From contig CAJNDS010002761.1 of the NCBI GenBank assembly GCA_905221605.1, forward strand, positions 124,001-188,000: 64,000 bases of DNA, read 5' to 3'. Positions 42,555 to 52,679 of this stretch are shown here, one piece after another; position 1 is the first letter of the stretch; every line of letters starts with the position of its first letter. The stretch comes from Symbiodinium natans (Eukaryota > Sar > Dinophyceae > Suessiales > Symbiodiniaceae). The position numbers and the translations under genes are program-made. Under the pieces are notes generated by a model that was given only the letters and a program-made list of their open reading frames with translations, ran no database searches and had not been told where the DNA came from.

Positions 42555-44220
42555 GATATATAGATACATGAGTGTAAAATGGGTATATGCATATTTCTAT
42601 ATATATATATATATATATTCATATTTCTATATATATATATATATATACACGGCAAGGTACACGCTGAAGTTAGAGTTGAGAATGTCTCCTCCAGGCCTCG
42701 CGGGCGAGCTCCCCCTGGCTTCGCAATGCAGAGTTTCTCGGCTCCTGACAAGCGGCTGCTGTGAGGGTCGCAGAAGCCACGGCGGCATTCTCGAGGCACG
42801 CTTGCACATGTTTCCACGATGTTCTCAGGTATCAGACTTCGATCCAGGAGGTGCGAACAGACTGCACATGCGTGGGTCATCGCCCCTCAGTGCTGGCAGA
42901 CACAATCTTTTTAGTGGGCGCTGTGTCGAGATGCCAGGTCCTTCGTGATGCAGTCAAGGCCAACAGGCTTCTGCTCTCCGCTGCCAAGGAAGGCTGGTGG
43001 AAGGGCGTCTTCCAGGCAAGGCTCAGAGAAGGAGCCGTAAGGAGTCTGAACAGAGGTGGAGCTTCGCACGCTTGTTTTCAACATTTTCTCAAGCTCGAAC
43101 CTGGCCAGGCCATCGAACATGGGGCGTGGCTGGAGATACCGGACGAGGCGGGGTGTGGTGGAGCAAAATGAGCTATGCATTGATGAAGCGTGCCTCCCGG
43201 CTTTGGCAGGCCCAGAAGACGCCGCTGGGATGGGCTGCAAGTCATGGAAGTGTTCAAGCAGTTCGCCACCTGATCCAGGCCAAGGATGGTACATGGGATA
43301 CATTATTCGATCTTCCTAGGATTCGGCTTCGCGTACCATTCCTTCTGAAGGCTCGTGCCTCTCTCAACGCCCGCGAGCAGTGCGGCTGGACACCGATTCA
43401 CTGGGCTGCAGGGCACCCCAATGCGGCCCGTATTCTTGATCGCAGAGTAGCACAGATCACTCAGACTCATGTTGAGGTGCACCGCAACTGGGCGGAGGCC
43501 TTGCAGTTTCAATGGTGGATTCCCGTGGGTTGTCGTACTAAATCGTAGTGTTCTTAGGTATTGCGCGACAGATTCTCAGATGCGGTGGGGTTCCAGCGGC
43601 TTCCAGGGAGCCTTGGCAGGTGGCGTCGGTACTCCATCATCACAATGCAGATGTGCATGCCAAGGCTTTCTCAGGTGGGCCACTGATGCGACACGCCGGC
43701 AGATGTATTTGCTGCAGTTCAGTGTTCACTGAGGTGATACAGTGGTTCACCTGGCAGCAAAGAGTGACTCACCCAGCCTCTGGACATGAGCTCACTGTGG
43801 CATTGCAGCTTCCGAGCAGCCGAGCATGAGCCGGCATAGGGGCGTGACCTCAAGATTCCCCCGCAAGGCAATCACTGCTTCAGCCTGGTGTTGTTGAGCT
43901 GCGCATCGGCCAACCTGAATGTCAAGGCCCCCTAGGGCAGACGACCATCAGAAGCTGTTCCTGAAATGTGACGAATCTGCCAAGGGCTTCAATGGATTGA
44001 CTCCAATTCAAGCCCGAGCCTTGTTACCGCAGAAGGGTTTCTACATTTTCTACTCTCCACTTCCTTTGTGAATCCTCATGGTCCACAGGAGAGAGGGAGA
44101 GAAATGGCGATCCCAAGGCCACTGCCATGTCAGGGAAGATTGCTGCAACGCAGTGGCTCCTCAAGCTGAGAGCAGACGCCGAAGTGCGAGCCGAAGGCTC
44201 CGGACTCCAGCTTTAGCCTT
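38830..44220 (+). CDS. ankyrin-repeat protein, many small exons
   Basis: At least a dozen ankyrin pieces are strung along the plus strand in changing frames: [20 protein letters not shown] (about 39499-39558), [13 protein letters not shown] (about 39739-39777), [13 protein letters not shown] (about 39852-39890), [20 protein letters not shown] (about 40692-40751), [15 protein letters not shown] (about 40813-40857), [13 protein letters not shown] (about 40926-40964), [19 protein letters not shown] (about 41990-42046), [16 protein letters not shown] (about 42125-42172), [19 protein letters not shown] (about 42273-42329), [20 protein letters not shown] (about 43216-43275), [19 protein letters not shown] (about 43381-43437), [13 protein letters not shown] (about 43634-43672) and [17 protein letters not shown] (about 44155-44205). 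Roughly one repeat per exon. Partners are unknown. A MITE-like foldback and a TA tract interrupt introns. It could be more than one gene. Confidence 0.7.
40987..41096. mobile_element. near-perfect 110-bp foldback element (MITE-like)
   Basis: The left arm starts tatgttgggatgttccccct. The reverse complement of the right end is TATGTGTTGGGATGTTCCCC. Pairing continues inward through ACTAA-AGTCCTT and TAGGGATT (agtccttgatagggatt against aatccctacgaaggact), leaving a loop of about 17 bases. A CATAT on both sides could be a target duplication. It lies directly after an ankyrin exon and closes that reading frame. Confidence 0.85.
42465..42650. repeat. (TA)n-rich tract
   Basis: Long TA alternation in several blocks, with ttcatatttctatatatata repeated at about 42590 and 42620. 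Lies in an intron of the ankyrin gene. Confidence 0.95.
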
Positions 44221-44232
44221 AATCATGGGTTC

Positions 44233-44259
44233 ATATATATATATATATATATATATATT
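44233..44259. repeat. (TA)n microsatellite
   Basis: About 12 TA units just after the last ankyrin piece. Confidence 0.95.
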
Positions 44260-45700
44260 TCCTTCATCTCCCAAGTTGCAGATGGGTTTTCCCTGGTCCG
44301 TACTTGTAAACACTTGCGCCACCTGGGCAGCCGGGCTAAATGCGGGGTGTAACGTCCGCATCGCAGAGGAAGGAAAGCCAATAAGTCCTATTTCACCTGG
44401 TGCAGCACCATGCACGTCATGAATTCAGGAGGTAGGAAGGGCTTGGGGGGGGGGGTCCCACAAAAAATGGTCACGTGAGTTTTGGTGACAGCCTGGAACC
44501 CACGTGCGGCATCGGATTGCGGCTCCTCCGAGTCTCACGGGGAAGATGGATCGTGGTCTGCTTGTTCTAGACAGGCGAATTTAGCTACAGCGGCTTGGAG
44601 AGTGATCTGGGTTCGTGTTGGTATACTGTATCCAGGCTTGATCAATTTTATCGCTAATGCGTGGCCGCTTCGCCAAGGGTACCGAGGCGGCTGGAAGGGG
44701 TAGTGGGGGTGAGGGGGGGTGCCCGGAAGGGGGGGAAGGGGGTCAAGGGGGGGGGGGGGGGTAGCCTCAGGCGGCATAGCGCTCGCACTGTTGCTTGCCA
44801 GCTGTGTACAGGTTCGGTTTGAGGTGTAAAGTTGAAAGCTTTGGGGGGCTCCGAGCGGTGTCAGGGGTGGGAGGAAGAAGGTGGGGGGGTGGGGCGGCGG
44901 GCCCACAGACGGGTTTTGGGTGGAGGGGGTAGGGGCGCCCAGCCCCCCAGCCCAGCTAGCCCAGCCCAGCCCAGCCAGCCCACAACATAGCCTCCAAGAC
45001 CCTCCAAGAGAGGCCAACATAGCCTCCATAGGGGCCAACAACATGGATAGGGTTTAGGGCTTGGGCTTAGGGCTTCGCGGGGTTAGTGCTTAGGACTTAG
45101 GGCTGAAAGTGTAGGGCTTAGCACTGAGGGTTGAGGGCTTAGGGCTTAGGGTTTGGGGTTTGGGGCTTAGCAACGCGCTGCCTGCAGGCGGGCGAAGCAT
45201 CATAGCCCTTGCGGCGCTACATGGCCAGCATGCCATGAGCTCTGGAGTTGACGCGCGCGTGAGCACACGCACACGGACATTTTCACCCACACCCGCACAT
45301 TGACATGCACACACACACACACACATACCCGTGTATTTCGTGCATGCGCTAATTATGCTCCTTCCGACGTTTCTGGCACGCATCATGGAGATCAGCATGA
45401 AGGCAAGACGATTTAGATGTTGAGCCCGCTCACGAAGTGATGCGCGGCCTCCTACTAGTCACTGACTAACAACTATTTTGGGGTGCTTTTAGCGTCTAAT
45501 TGTTTGTCAGTTTAGCTTTCGTGCTTAGATTTTGAATGTTCTGGCGTGCTCTCTGCTCGCGCCCCTCTTGCTTTTTTCATTTATTCGCTGCTGGTGTGCC
45601 GTCCGCTTTGGCTTTTTGTTTTTGTTTGTTTTTTCCATGTGTTCTCTGCCTGCTCGCCCCTCCGTCTGCATACTGCCTTTTGGTTCCCCCACACGTGTGT
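44260..45700. other. intergenic; G-rich tracts
   Basis: 44700-44765 is very G-rich with runs up to about 14 G. 44880-44945 is again G-rich, and 44940-44995 is a CCCAGC/AGCC repeat. No gene recognised. Frame 45532-45855 is hydrophobic and T-rich without a motif. Confidence 0.5.
45047..45170. repeat. degenerate telomere-like array (TTAGGGC variants)
   Basis: Units of ttagggc, tagggct and gggttta in loose tandem (for example gagggcttagggcttagggt at 45133-45152). It differs from the clean TTTAGGG arrays, suggesting an older or variant seed. An (AC)n run follows at 45308-45325. Confidence 0.7.
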
Positions 45701-45739
45701 TCTGCTCAGCCCAGCACCCTAGACTGACAGATCGTGCAG

Positions 45740-47461
45740 CAGTGATTCCGAGGCCTTGCTGGATGCGATCTTGGATAAAACCTCAGGCCAAGGCACTGTC
45801 CAGAAGAACGGAAGAACCCATTTTGCCAAGTTGGACTCACTTGTGCTGCCGTTGACGTGCAGCAGACCTAGGGGAGTCTCTCCTGAGACTGCTTTAGTTC
45901 TATGTTCCTCGCCTCTAGGGATTGGCCCATTTTCTTATACAGTTACAAGTAAGCAGGCAGTCCCGTGACTGCGACACGGCGCGACTCTGGAAAGGCATGC
46001 GGCAACATTGAATGCGGCGGGTCCACTACAGTCTTGGCTGCCATGCTGCAGCCCTTGGCGAGGCTACGAAGAAGAAGCACAAAGAAGGCAAAGAGCTCAA
46101 GGAAGCAAAAGAAGCCAAAGAAGTGAAAGAAGTGAAAGAAGTCAAGGATTTCGAGCCGCTGGAGAAGGTTAGAAGCTATCAAGTTGTTGTGTGTTGCGCG
46201 TTGATGCGTTGATGTATCGGCGCAGGTGGTGGAAGTCGCAGAAGAAGCTGATGACGACAGGGGTCGGTCGGCCACGAAGTGCGCCGGACGTGTTCTGAAA
46301 CTTCCCTAACATGCCCATGTAGACAGAGAGTCAGAGAGGCCCGAGTGTCTGTGAGATGTGGTTCTGGTCCTTGTTGAGGCCCAAAAAGGGCGAAAGCCGC
46401 AAAGAGCACAGCCCGAGCCACAAGGACGTCGAGAAGGACGGGTTGCTGCGTGATGAATCTCAAGAGCTGCTTGGACGCCTACACCTGCTCGTACCTGAGG
46501 ACCCCGGCAAGAAAGAAGCAAGCGAACGTAAGCCAAGCCCAAACAGACGCCTGGATGAAGATCAGTGCCAGAGCCTCCCGAAACCGAAGCGCAGCAAATC
46601 AAACCTCTGGCGTGGAAGAGTCTCTGTCCAAGGAAAAGACCAGCGAAAGGCTCCCGCACTTCTTGTGTCGCAGCACAGTCATATATTGAAAGGCTATCGC
46701 TTGCGTATCTTCCGTATGTTTTTTCCCGTGAAGCGTGAGGATCAGAAAGAGTCCAAAGAATCCAAAGAGCCCAAAGAGTCTAAGCCCTTGGACTCCAAAG
46801 AGTCCAAGGAAGGCCCCAAGGAAGGTCCAGACGCGAAGGAGATGAAAACCCTGCAGCTCGATGTGCCGAAGGGCTCCAAGGGCAAGATTCAGGAGACAGT
46901 TTAGGGTTTAGGGTTCAGGGGTTCAGGGTTTAGGGTTTAGGGTTTAGGGTTCATATGAGTTCATTGATCCACGGTCGCAGATTCCTTGTGGAGGAGGGCG
47001 GCAAGTCTCACCTTGAGACCCCAGATCCAGCTGACTCCGCGCCTGGTCCAAATTCTTTATTGACCCCCGCTTACAATTGCGTTACATGTTGCGGCGCGGT
47101 CCTTTCTGGGAGTGTTTCTGGCGAGGCTGCGGCGATGTCACAGCAAAGCTGGCGCAGCCGAAAGACCGATGCGACCGAAGAAGAGGAGGGTGAAGGTTCT
47201 GAGATCGATGCAAAGAAGGCGGCCAGGAAATTCAAGAAGCAGCCAGACATGGCCTTGCGCATGCCTGAGCATGCACCAAGGAGGTGATGTTGAGTGCGTC
47301 ATGTCCCCGTTTTAGTGATATCATGCCTGACTTGCAGGTACGAACAGGCCGAGGCCTTCAACAAAACCCTCCCGGCAAAAGTCGACGTCAGCCCCGCGGC
47401 CGCCATTAGTCGCACCCATAGTCGAGCTTCTCGAGGCATTTGGGACATGGCATTAGCTTAA
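45740..47461 (+). CDS. Lys/Glu-rich protein, multi-exon, unknown function
   Basis: Pieces in order: SDSEALLDAILDKTSGQGTV (about 45741-45800); a Lys/Glu run (KKKHKEGKELKEAKEAKEVK, about 46072-46131); 46365-46890 with KKGESRKEHSPSHKDVEKDG and KESKESKEPKESKPLDSKES; then MSQQSWRSRKTDATEEEEGE (47134-47193) running to RR at 47283; and YEQAEAFNKTLPAKVDV in exon 47338-47461, ending DMALA with TAA. The intron 47284-47337 (54 bases, GTGATG...TTGCAG) restores an Arg codon. No domain recognised; strongly charged and probably disordered. The 46.9-kb exon runs straight into TTTAGGG repeats, whose first unit supplies either an in-frame TAG or a GT donor. It may be fused with the neighbouring ankyrin exons. 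Confidence 0.5.
46895..46955. repeat. interstitial TTTAGGG array at an exon border
   Basis: Six to seven TTTAGGG/TTCAGGG units directly after ...gagaca of the Lys/Glu-rich exon. Confidence 0.95.
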
Positions 47462-47759
47462 CGAGATGTTTAGAGTGTGGTATAGAATACAATAGTATAG
47501 TATAGTGGTGTATTCATGTGTTGCTGCATGATCCGAGGTGCGTCGCAGGCACGGTGGGGTGGGCAAGTAGCCTCTACTCAGGCATTCCTCTACTGCAACA
47601 CGTTCGGTCAAAGAGGCTAGCTACTTCTTCGCACAAGGATGCTCAGGAGGAGTCTAATATAATAAGAGTTGACCAAGGTTTGTTGATTTTGCAGGTCAGG
47701 CAAAGAGTAATCTGAGCAATCAGTCGTTCATGTTGAGCTTCTGGTGTTGTGGGCTTGTT

Positions 47760-48610
47760 GGTTACGGTGGGTCAGGCACTGGCCGAAGTCGATGATGACG
47801 GCCGAACACCTTTGGGACTCGCAGTCCAGGCCCTTGAAAAATGACAGCTTCGGCTTGTGCCCGTGCAGAGAAAGTTAACATGCAGACATGCACAGCGTTC
47901 GGCTTTCGGCGTCTTATGGAGGCTGGCCATTTGCGAGTGACCTCCTTGCTCTTGGAGAGAAAGGCCTCTCTGGATGTTGCTGACACAGCAGGCTCGACCA
48001 TTCTATCCCAGACTCCTATAAACCTGGGCGTCCTAGACCCACGCACGTCCCCCACTCCAGGCAACACGATCCTGATGCTGGCAGCGCGGGGTTCATCTCG
48101 CAGCACCTTGATGATTGTCGAGCCATGGCCTCGTCCCGCTAAGAATTGGGATATGCCAGAATCAGCCGTTCGCAACAGTTGGACTTGGGAGAGGGGTTCT
48201 TTTGTAGTAGAATAAACATGGTTTGGCCGCACCAAAGCTCCCATTCAGTGTAAGTTCACCTCCTCCTTGTCAGGCTCCTCCTGGCAGCACGAGCAGACGT
48301 GCAGGCGGTAGCCGGTAGCCGGTGAATGAAAACAGTTTCTCTGTGTACTGGCTACGCCGCTAGGCAGCCCACCTCGGCTGGGCATCCTTCAGGGGGTTTC
48401 TCGGGAAGGTTGCTAGAAGGTCCCGTGAGGGTCCTAACTTTGCACCGGACGGTGGGAGGAGGGTTACCTTCCCGTGCCCCCTTAGAATCCCTTCGGCTCG
48501 GCGTGTACCTTGAAATTGTTAGAGCAAGCCCGGCGCAAGCTTTGGAGGCTCAGAATGAGGACAAATGCACCGCCGCGGATGTTGCCAAGGCATGGGTCGG
48601 TGCTATCAAG
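47760..48610 (+). CDS. ankyrin-repeat exons
   Basis: Ankyrin pieces: QALAEVDDDGRTPLGLAVQA (about 47773-47832), LMEAGHLRVTSLLLERKASL and DVADTAGST (about 47913-47999), TPGNTILMLAARGSS (about 48054-48098), RLLLAARADVQAV (about 48273-48311) and ALEAQNEDKCTAADVAKAWV (about 48540-48599). The last looks like a terminal ankyrin repeat. They may be the 3' part of the large ankyrin gene upstream or a separate gene. The reading frame after 48610 runs into a foldback element. Confidence 0.6.
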
Positions 48611-48617
48611 ATGTGGG

Positions 48618-48714
48618 GGGTTTCCGAAAATAGGGGTTCCCCCTTTTCGGGGTTCCTATCCTAACCATTGTAGTATTTTCGGGTATATAAGGGGTACCCC
48701 TACTTTGGGAAATG
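48618..48714. mobile_element. foldback element (MITE-like), family 2
   Basis: The left end (tttccgaaaataggggttcc at 48621-48640) pairs with the reverse complement of the right end (TTTCCCAAAGTAGGGGTACC), with mismatches. A perfect 12-base palindrome aggggtacccct lies at 48690-48701. The agggtacccct core is shared with the element at 38.7 kb. Confidence 0.6.
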
Positions 48715-50150
48715 CCCATGCAAAGAGCTCGGATGAGCTCTCTAGTGGCACTTGCTGCTCGGTGTTCCTGCTTCCCCCACACACCGCAGGCATCCAAGGT
48801 GCGGGAGCTCCTGAAAAGCCAGCTGGAGAGGCTCCAGGCCACGGGCGTTCGCGTGGGCTCAGTTTCGTGCGTAAAATTTCCGACTCCAGAACGGAGCATC
48901 GGCTCCGAAGGCCAGCATTCCCAGATGGAGTTTTTTTTTTTCTATCGAAGTTGATGCAGATGCAGATGCTCTGCACTGAGCATCAACGACAAGCACAAAA
49001 TTCCGAGTCCATCAAACTTTCAACCGTAAAGTGCAGTCAAGCCGCAGACATCCGAATGCGGCCTCGTATGGCATTCTGTGCAGGGACCGATGCTACATGA
49101 CGTGGTAGTTAGGAACTAACACTGTCCAATCCCATCACTGTGCGAAGACAAAAAAGGCCACCTACACTTACGGCGGCCGGTTCTTTAGATGATCCGGCCT
49201 GCGTGTGTGCTAGGAATGAAGCAACACGTTGACTTAGAGAAAGGGCCACAACCTGCTTCGTTTAGAATCCTATAGAATGGAAGCTGCCACCTCTGCCGGA
49301 TGAATGCAGATGAGTTATTCATGCAAGCACAGCGAGGGGCGTGGTCATTGATGCAAGACCAGCCTTCACAGTCATGAACATGTAACATCTCAGTGATGAA
49401 CAGTTCTATTGGAGAATTCTGCGGCAGTTGTGAACGACAAGAGGACACGCGACAGCTTAAGCAATGCGTCACACGAAATGGTGTTAGCATCGAAAAACAG
49501 CAGGCAGCAGTGCCAACGCAGGCTTGCCGGTGGATAGTGGGTAGACTCCGCGGCAAAGAGCCGATTGAGATTCCGCTCGTCGGGAAGATACCGTATCCCG
49601 AAGCCTTCCTTGTCTCCGTGTCTCGGTGTTGGGCAAGATGGCCACCATGTGTCAGGTTGGCAAGAAGCTGGGCCAGTCGCGGAGCTTGCCTTCTTTGAAG
49701 GCGTCGACTTGACCCAATTGTGAGCAATGGCAGTATCCCTGGAATTTCCTGGAGGCCCCGGTGCGTGAGAAGGAAAATGGAGATGCAGAGGAGCAGTGGC
49801 CCAAGACCTGCTTGAAGGCCCCTCTTCTGCAGGCGCAGCGCTGCTTCACTAAGGCCTTCAGAGCAGCTGCCTCAAGGGTCGACGCGAGGCCGAACTTGAA
49901 GTCTCTAAGATCACCTGTCTTGTTGCAGATGCACCTCGTCCAGCAATGTCTGAGAATTTCTTCGTGGTGGCTATGCTTCGGTTCGCCGAGGGCTCTTGTA
50001 AGCCACAGGGCCATGTAGCTTTAGTCAGCAGCAACGCCGTTCAAAGCTCAATACCCAATGTCATTCACCCGCCACGAGCCATGACAGATACTGATGACAG
50101 CCGTAGAGTTGCACGAAGAGTCTAGTACAAGCCATTACGCAGAGTTCGCT
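48715..50150. other. weak exon candidates only
   Basis: 48790-48860 reads ASKVRELLKSQLERLQATGV after a good acceptor (caccgcag), a likely coiled-coil exon. 49746-49920 reads APVREKENGDAEEQWPKTCL in a plausible frame. Neither could be joined to a neighbour. 49100-49390 shows nothing. Confidence 0.3.
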
Positions 50151-50197
50151 AAGAGTCAGTGTTGGAACAGAGCAGGCGTGGGTCCCGTGGGTCCTTC

Positions 50198-52676
50198 ATG
50201 AGCTTTGCCGCACCTCCGCCGTGGGCGGCCGAGGTTCCCCAACGGGTCGACCGCAGCTTGGCAGACCTTGCCGGGGCCGCAGTGCCATTTCCGGGGGCAC
50301 CAGGTCCTTGGGCACCAACACCTTCCAGGAAGGCACCGGTCAATTTCCTTCCAGCTTGGCAGGAGCTACAGCTGCAAAACCAGCTCGCTCAGAATGCAGA
50401 GGCTGCAAACTTGCCACTCCCTCTTCACCAGCCGATCTCATTTCCGTCTCCCCTCGGACAGTCTGTCCACCAGCCGATCTCATTTCCGTCTCCGGTCGGG
50501 CAATCTGTCCAGAGTCAGACTGGGATGAAATCAGCACGGAACGCGGAACCCCAGGGCTTCGGCTTCGGTCTGGGATTTCCAGGCGAGATGACGGATGAGA
50601 AAGCAATCAAAGAGAAGAAGAGGCGTCAGCAGCAGGAGATGCAGCTGGCTCTGGCCGAGCAGATGAAAGAGCAGAGAGCCCGGAAACAGGCAGACAAGTC
50701 TGAACGAGAAAAAGAGGAGTTTTCAATTTCTGAGTCTGATCATGGGGACCAAAACAGGTCCGGGCCCAAGGCAGGGCATGTAGGGCCGAAGCCGAGTCAG
50801 CCGAGGGAGGCCGAGCCCGACCAGCGCGAGCTGGAGCGCCGGCGCCAGCAGCAGGAGCTTCAGCGGGTTCTGGCCGCCCAGGTCGAGGAGGCGAAGAAGC
50901 GCAAAGAGGAAGCCAGGCAGCGCCAAAAGGAGGAGGAGGATCGTGAGGAGCAGCGCCTCCGGCGCGAGATTGAAGAGGAGAATCAGAGAGAGCTTCGGAA
51001 GGCAGAGAAGCACGAGGCCAAGAAGGCGCCACGTGCACGTGATGCGCGTGATGTTGCAGATGCAGAGGCGCGCGACACCGGCGACGCCGCAATCACTGCA
51101 ACAGGCCGTTCCAGAGGAACGCGTGAACGGTTCCGTGACGAGCCTTGGCGTGAGTCCCACTCGGGCAGACTTCGCAAAACGCGGGATCGGCTCCGGGACA
51201 CGCGGCACGGGCGGTCCAGGCGGACACGCGACTACCCCCGGGAGTGTGAGGGTTCTCCCAGTCGGGAGTTCCGTGAGCGGGAGTGGCAGTCACCGGTACC
51301 ATCTACCTATGCAGGCCCGGGTCCCGCTGACACAGCTGGCACCTGGCTTGGCACTGTTGGCACCTGCTCTCCCCCGCGAAGGAACCGAGGCGACCGCGGC
51401 GACCGCCTTGACAACCGCGGCGACCGCGGCGACCGCGAGCTTGGCTTCCAAGGCTTCGTGGAGCAGCAGCGGCTCTTGGCAAGCGAGATGCAGAGGCAAG
51501 TTGTGGAGCTGAGAAATCAGCGAGACGAAGCGCGGGAACAGGCCTTGAAGGTGAAGGAGGACGCAATCAACGACCGCGCCCGGCATCTGCAGGACATCAT
51601 AATTAAGGCTTATAGCTTACATTCAAGCCACCTCTAAAGACCGCACGTAAAGTCCACGAAATACTTTACAAGGGAAGGATGCACCGGGACTCCTTGACAT
51701 CATAGTATAGCAACTTCTCCTTGCATGTTCTCATGCTCTCGGTGAGCTCGCTTGGCAGGAGCTGCAGCAGTGCCTACTGGAGCAGCTGCAGGGCAAGCCA
51801 AGCCCCAAAACCTCGCAAGAGATGGAGCCGGAGAACTTCAAGGAGGGCACAGCCACTGCCGTTGGACCTGAGGGTTTCGGTGCAGGGAACCAGGACCTTC
51901 CCGAAGTTTGGGAGCATTCCATTGCATCACACTCCCGCTTCGTGGCGATTGATGCCGGTCTGGCAGTTCTTCACGGTACACGCAAGCAGTCTGAGTTGCC
52001 GCATGTTTCAGAGGCACTAGTTTCAGTTTCACCCCTCGTCGAAGTTTCACAAAATCGGGAAACCTGCACAGCAAATCAACGCGACCACGAACTGAGTGCA
52101 CCCAGCTGCAGGAAGCACCAGGCGACAGAACGTTCAGCAGCGGCTCACCCGCCGCATACTTCTCCACTTCCAGCAAGCGAGCGCAGCAGCTCAACCAGCG
52201 TTGCCTCGCCAAATTTCAGACTTACAGACCAGCTTGACAAGGACAAGGCGGCTGCATTTCGGAAGGCTTTAGGCACTGCCAACGGTCTTCCAGCAGATCT
52301 GCGGGATGACTTGTGCGCCCTGCTGGAAGAGTCTGTGGAGATCGTAGAGCCATCTGCAATGCCGTCAATGCCATCTGCGCCCGCGGCTGCCCAAGGCAAC
52401 CGCTTTACAGCTGGCAGGCCACCTGCGGGCAAAGGAGATGCCAAGCCAGAAAGGGGAGAAGGGATCCCCTTTCCCTCGGGGCCCCAGCGCCCTCACGCAA
52501 GCAGAGCTCGCAGCAGCACGCCAGGGGCAGAGCTCTACACAACTCCCAGGCGCCACAGCCGGGAGTCGCGGCGGGCTCACAGTGCAGCCGAGGCCTCCAG
52601 GCGCGAGGACAGTGCTTGGAGGCGTAGCGAGGCTTTGACGGCGGCCGCCGCTGGCATTGTCGGAGGAGCTGGGTGA
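50198..52676 (+). CDS. coiled-coil protein resembling CSPP1/CCDC66-type centrosomal or ciliary proteins
   Basis: Exon 1 (open from 50159; ATG at 50198) encodes a Pro-rich start and then the tandem 14-mer HQPISFPSPLGQSV / HQPISFPSPVGQSV (about 50428-50511). Two similar charged coiled-coil blocks follow, KKRRQQQEMQLALAEQMKEQ (about 50615-50674) and ERRRQQQELQRVLAAQVEEA (about 50835-50894), each followed by Lys/Glu/Arg runs. Then come an Arg/Asp-rich region with GDRGD repeats (about 51390-51440) and a further coiled coil to LQ at 51592. Exon 2 (51759-52676) opens ELQQCLLEQLQGK and ends AAAGIVGGAG. The intron 51593-51758 would be GA-AG in phase 0 and is bounded by CAGGA at both ends. 'Q-Q-Q-E-L-x-x-x-L-x-x-Q' blocks occur in microtubule-associated centrosome/cilium proteins. 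The function is inference only. Confidence 0.6.
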
Positions 52677-52679
52677 CAG

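Noticed and set aside
42356-42880. Ile/Tyr-rich minus-strand frame of 174 codons
   Set aside because: It is produced by a TA repeat.
44697-44765. Coding frame through the G-rich tract
   Set aside because: Homopolymer runs of G explain the lack of stops.
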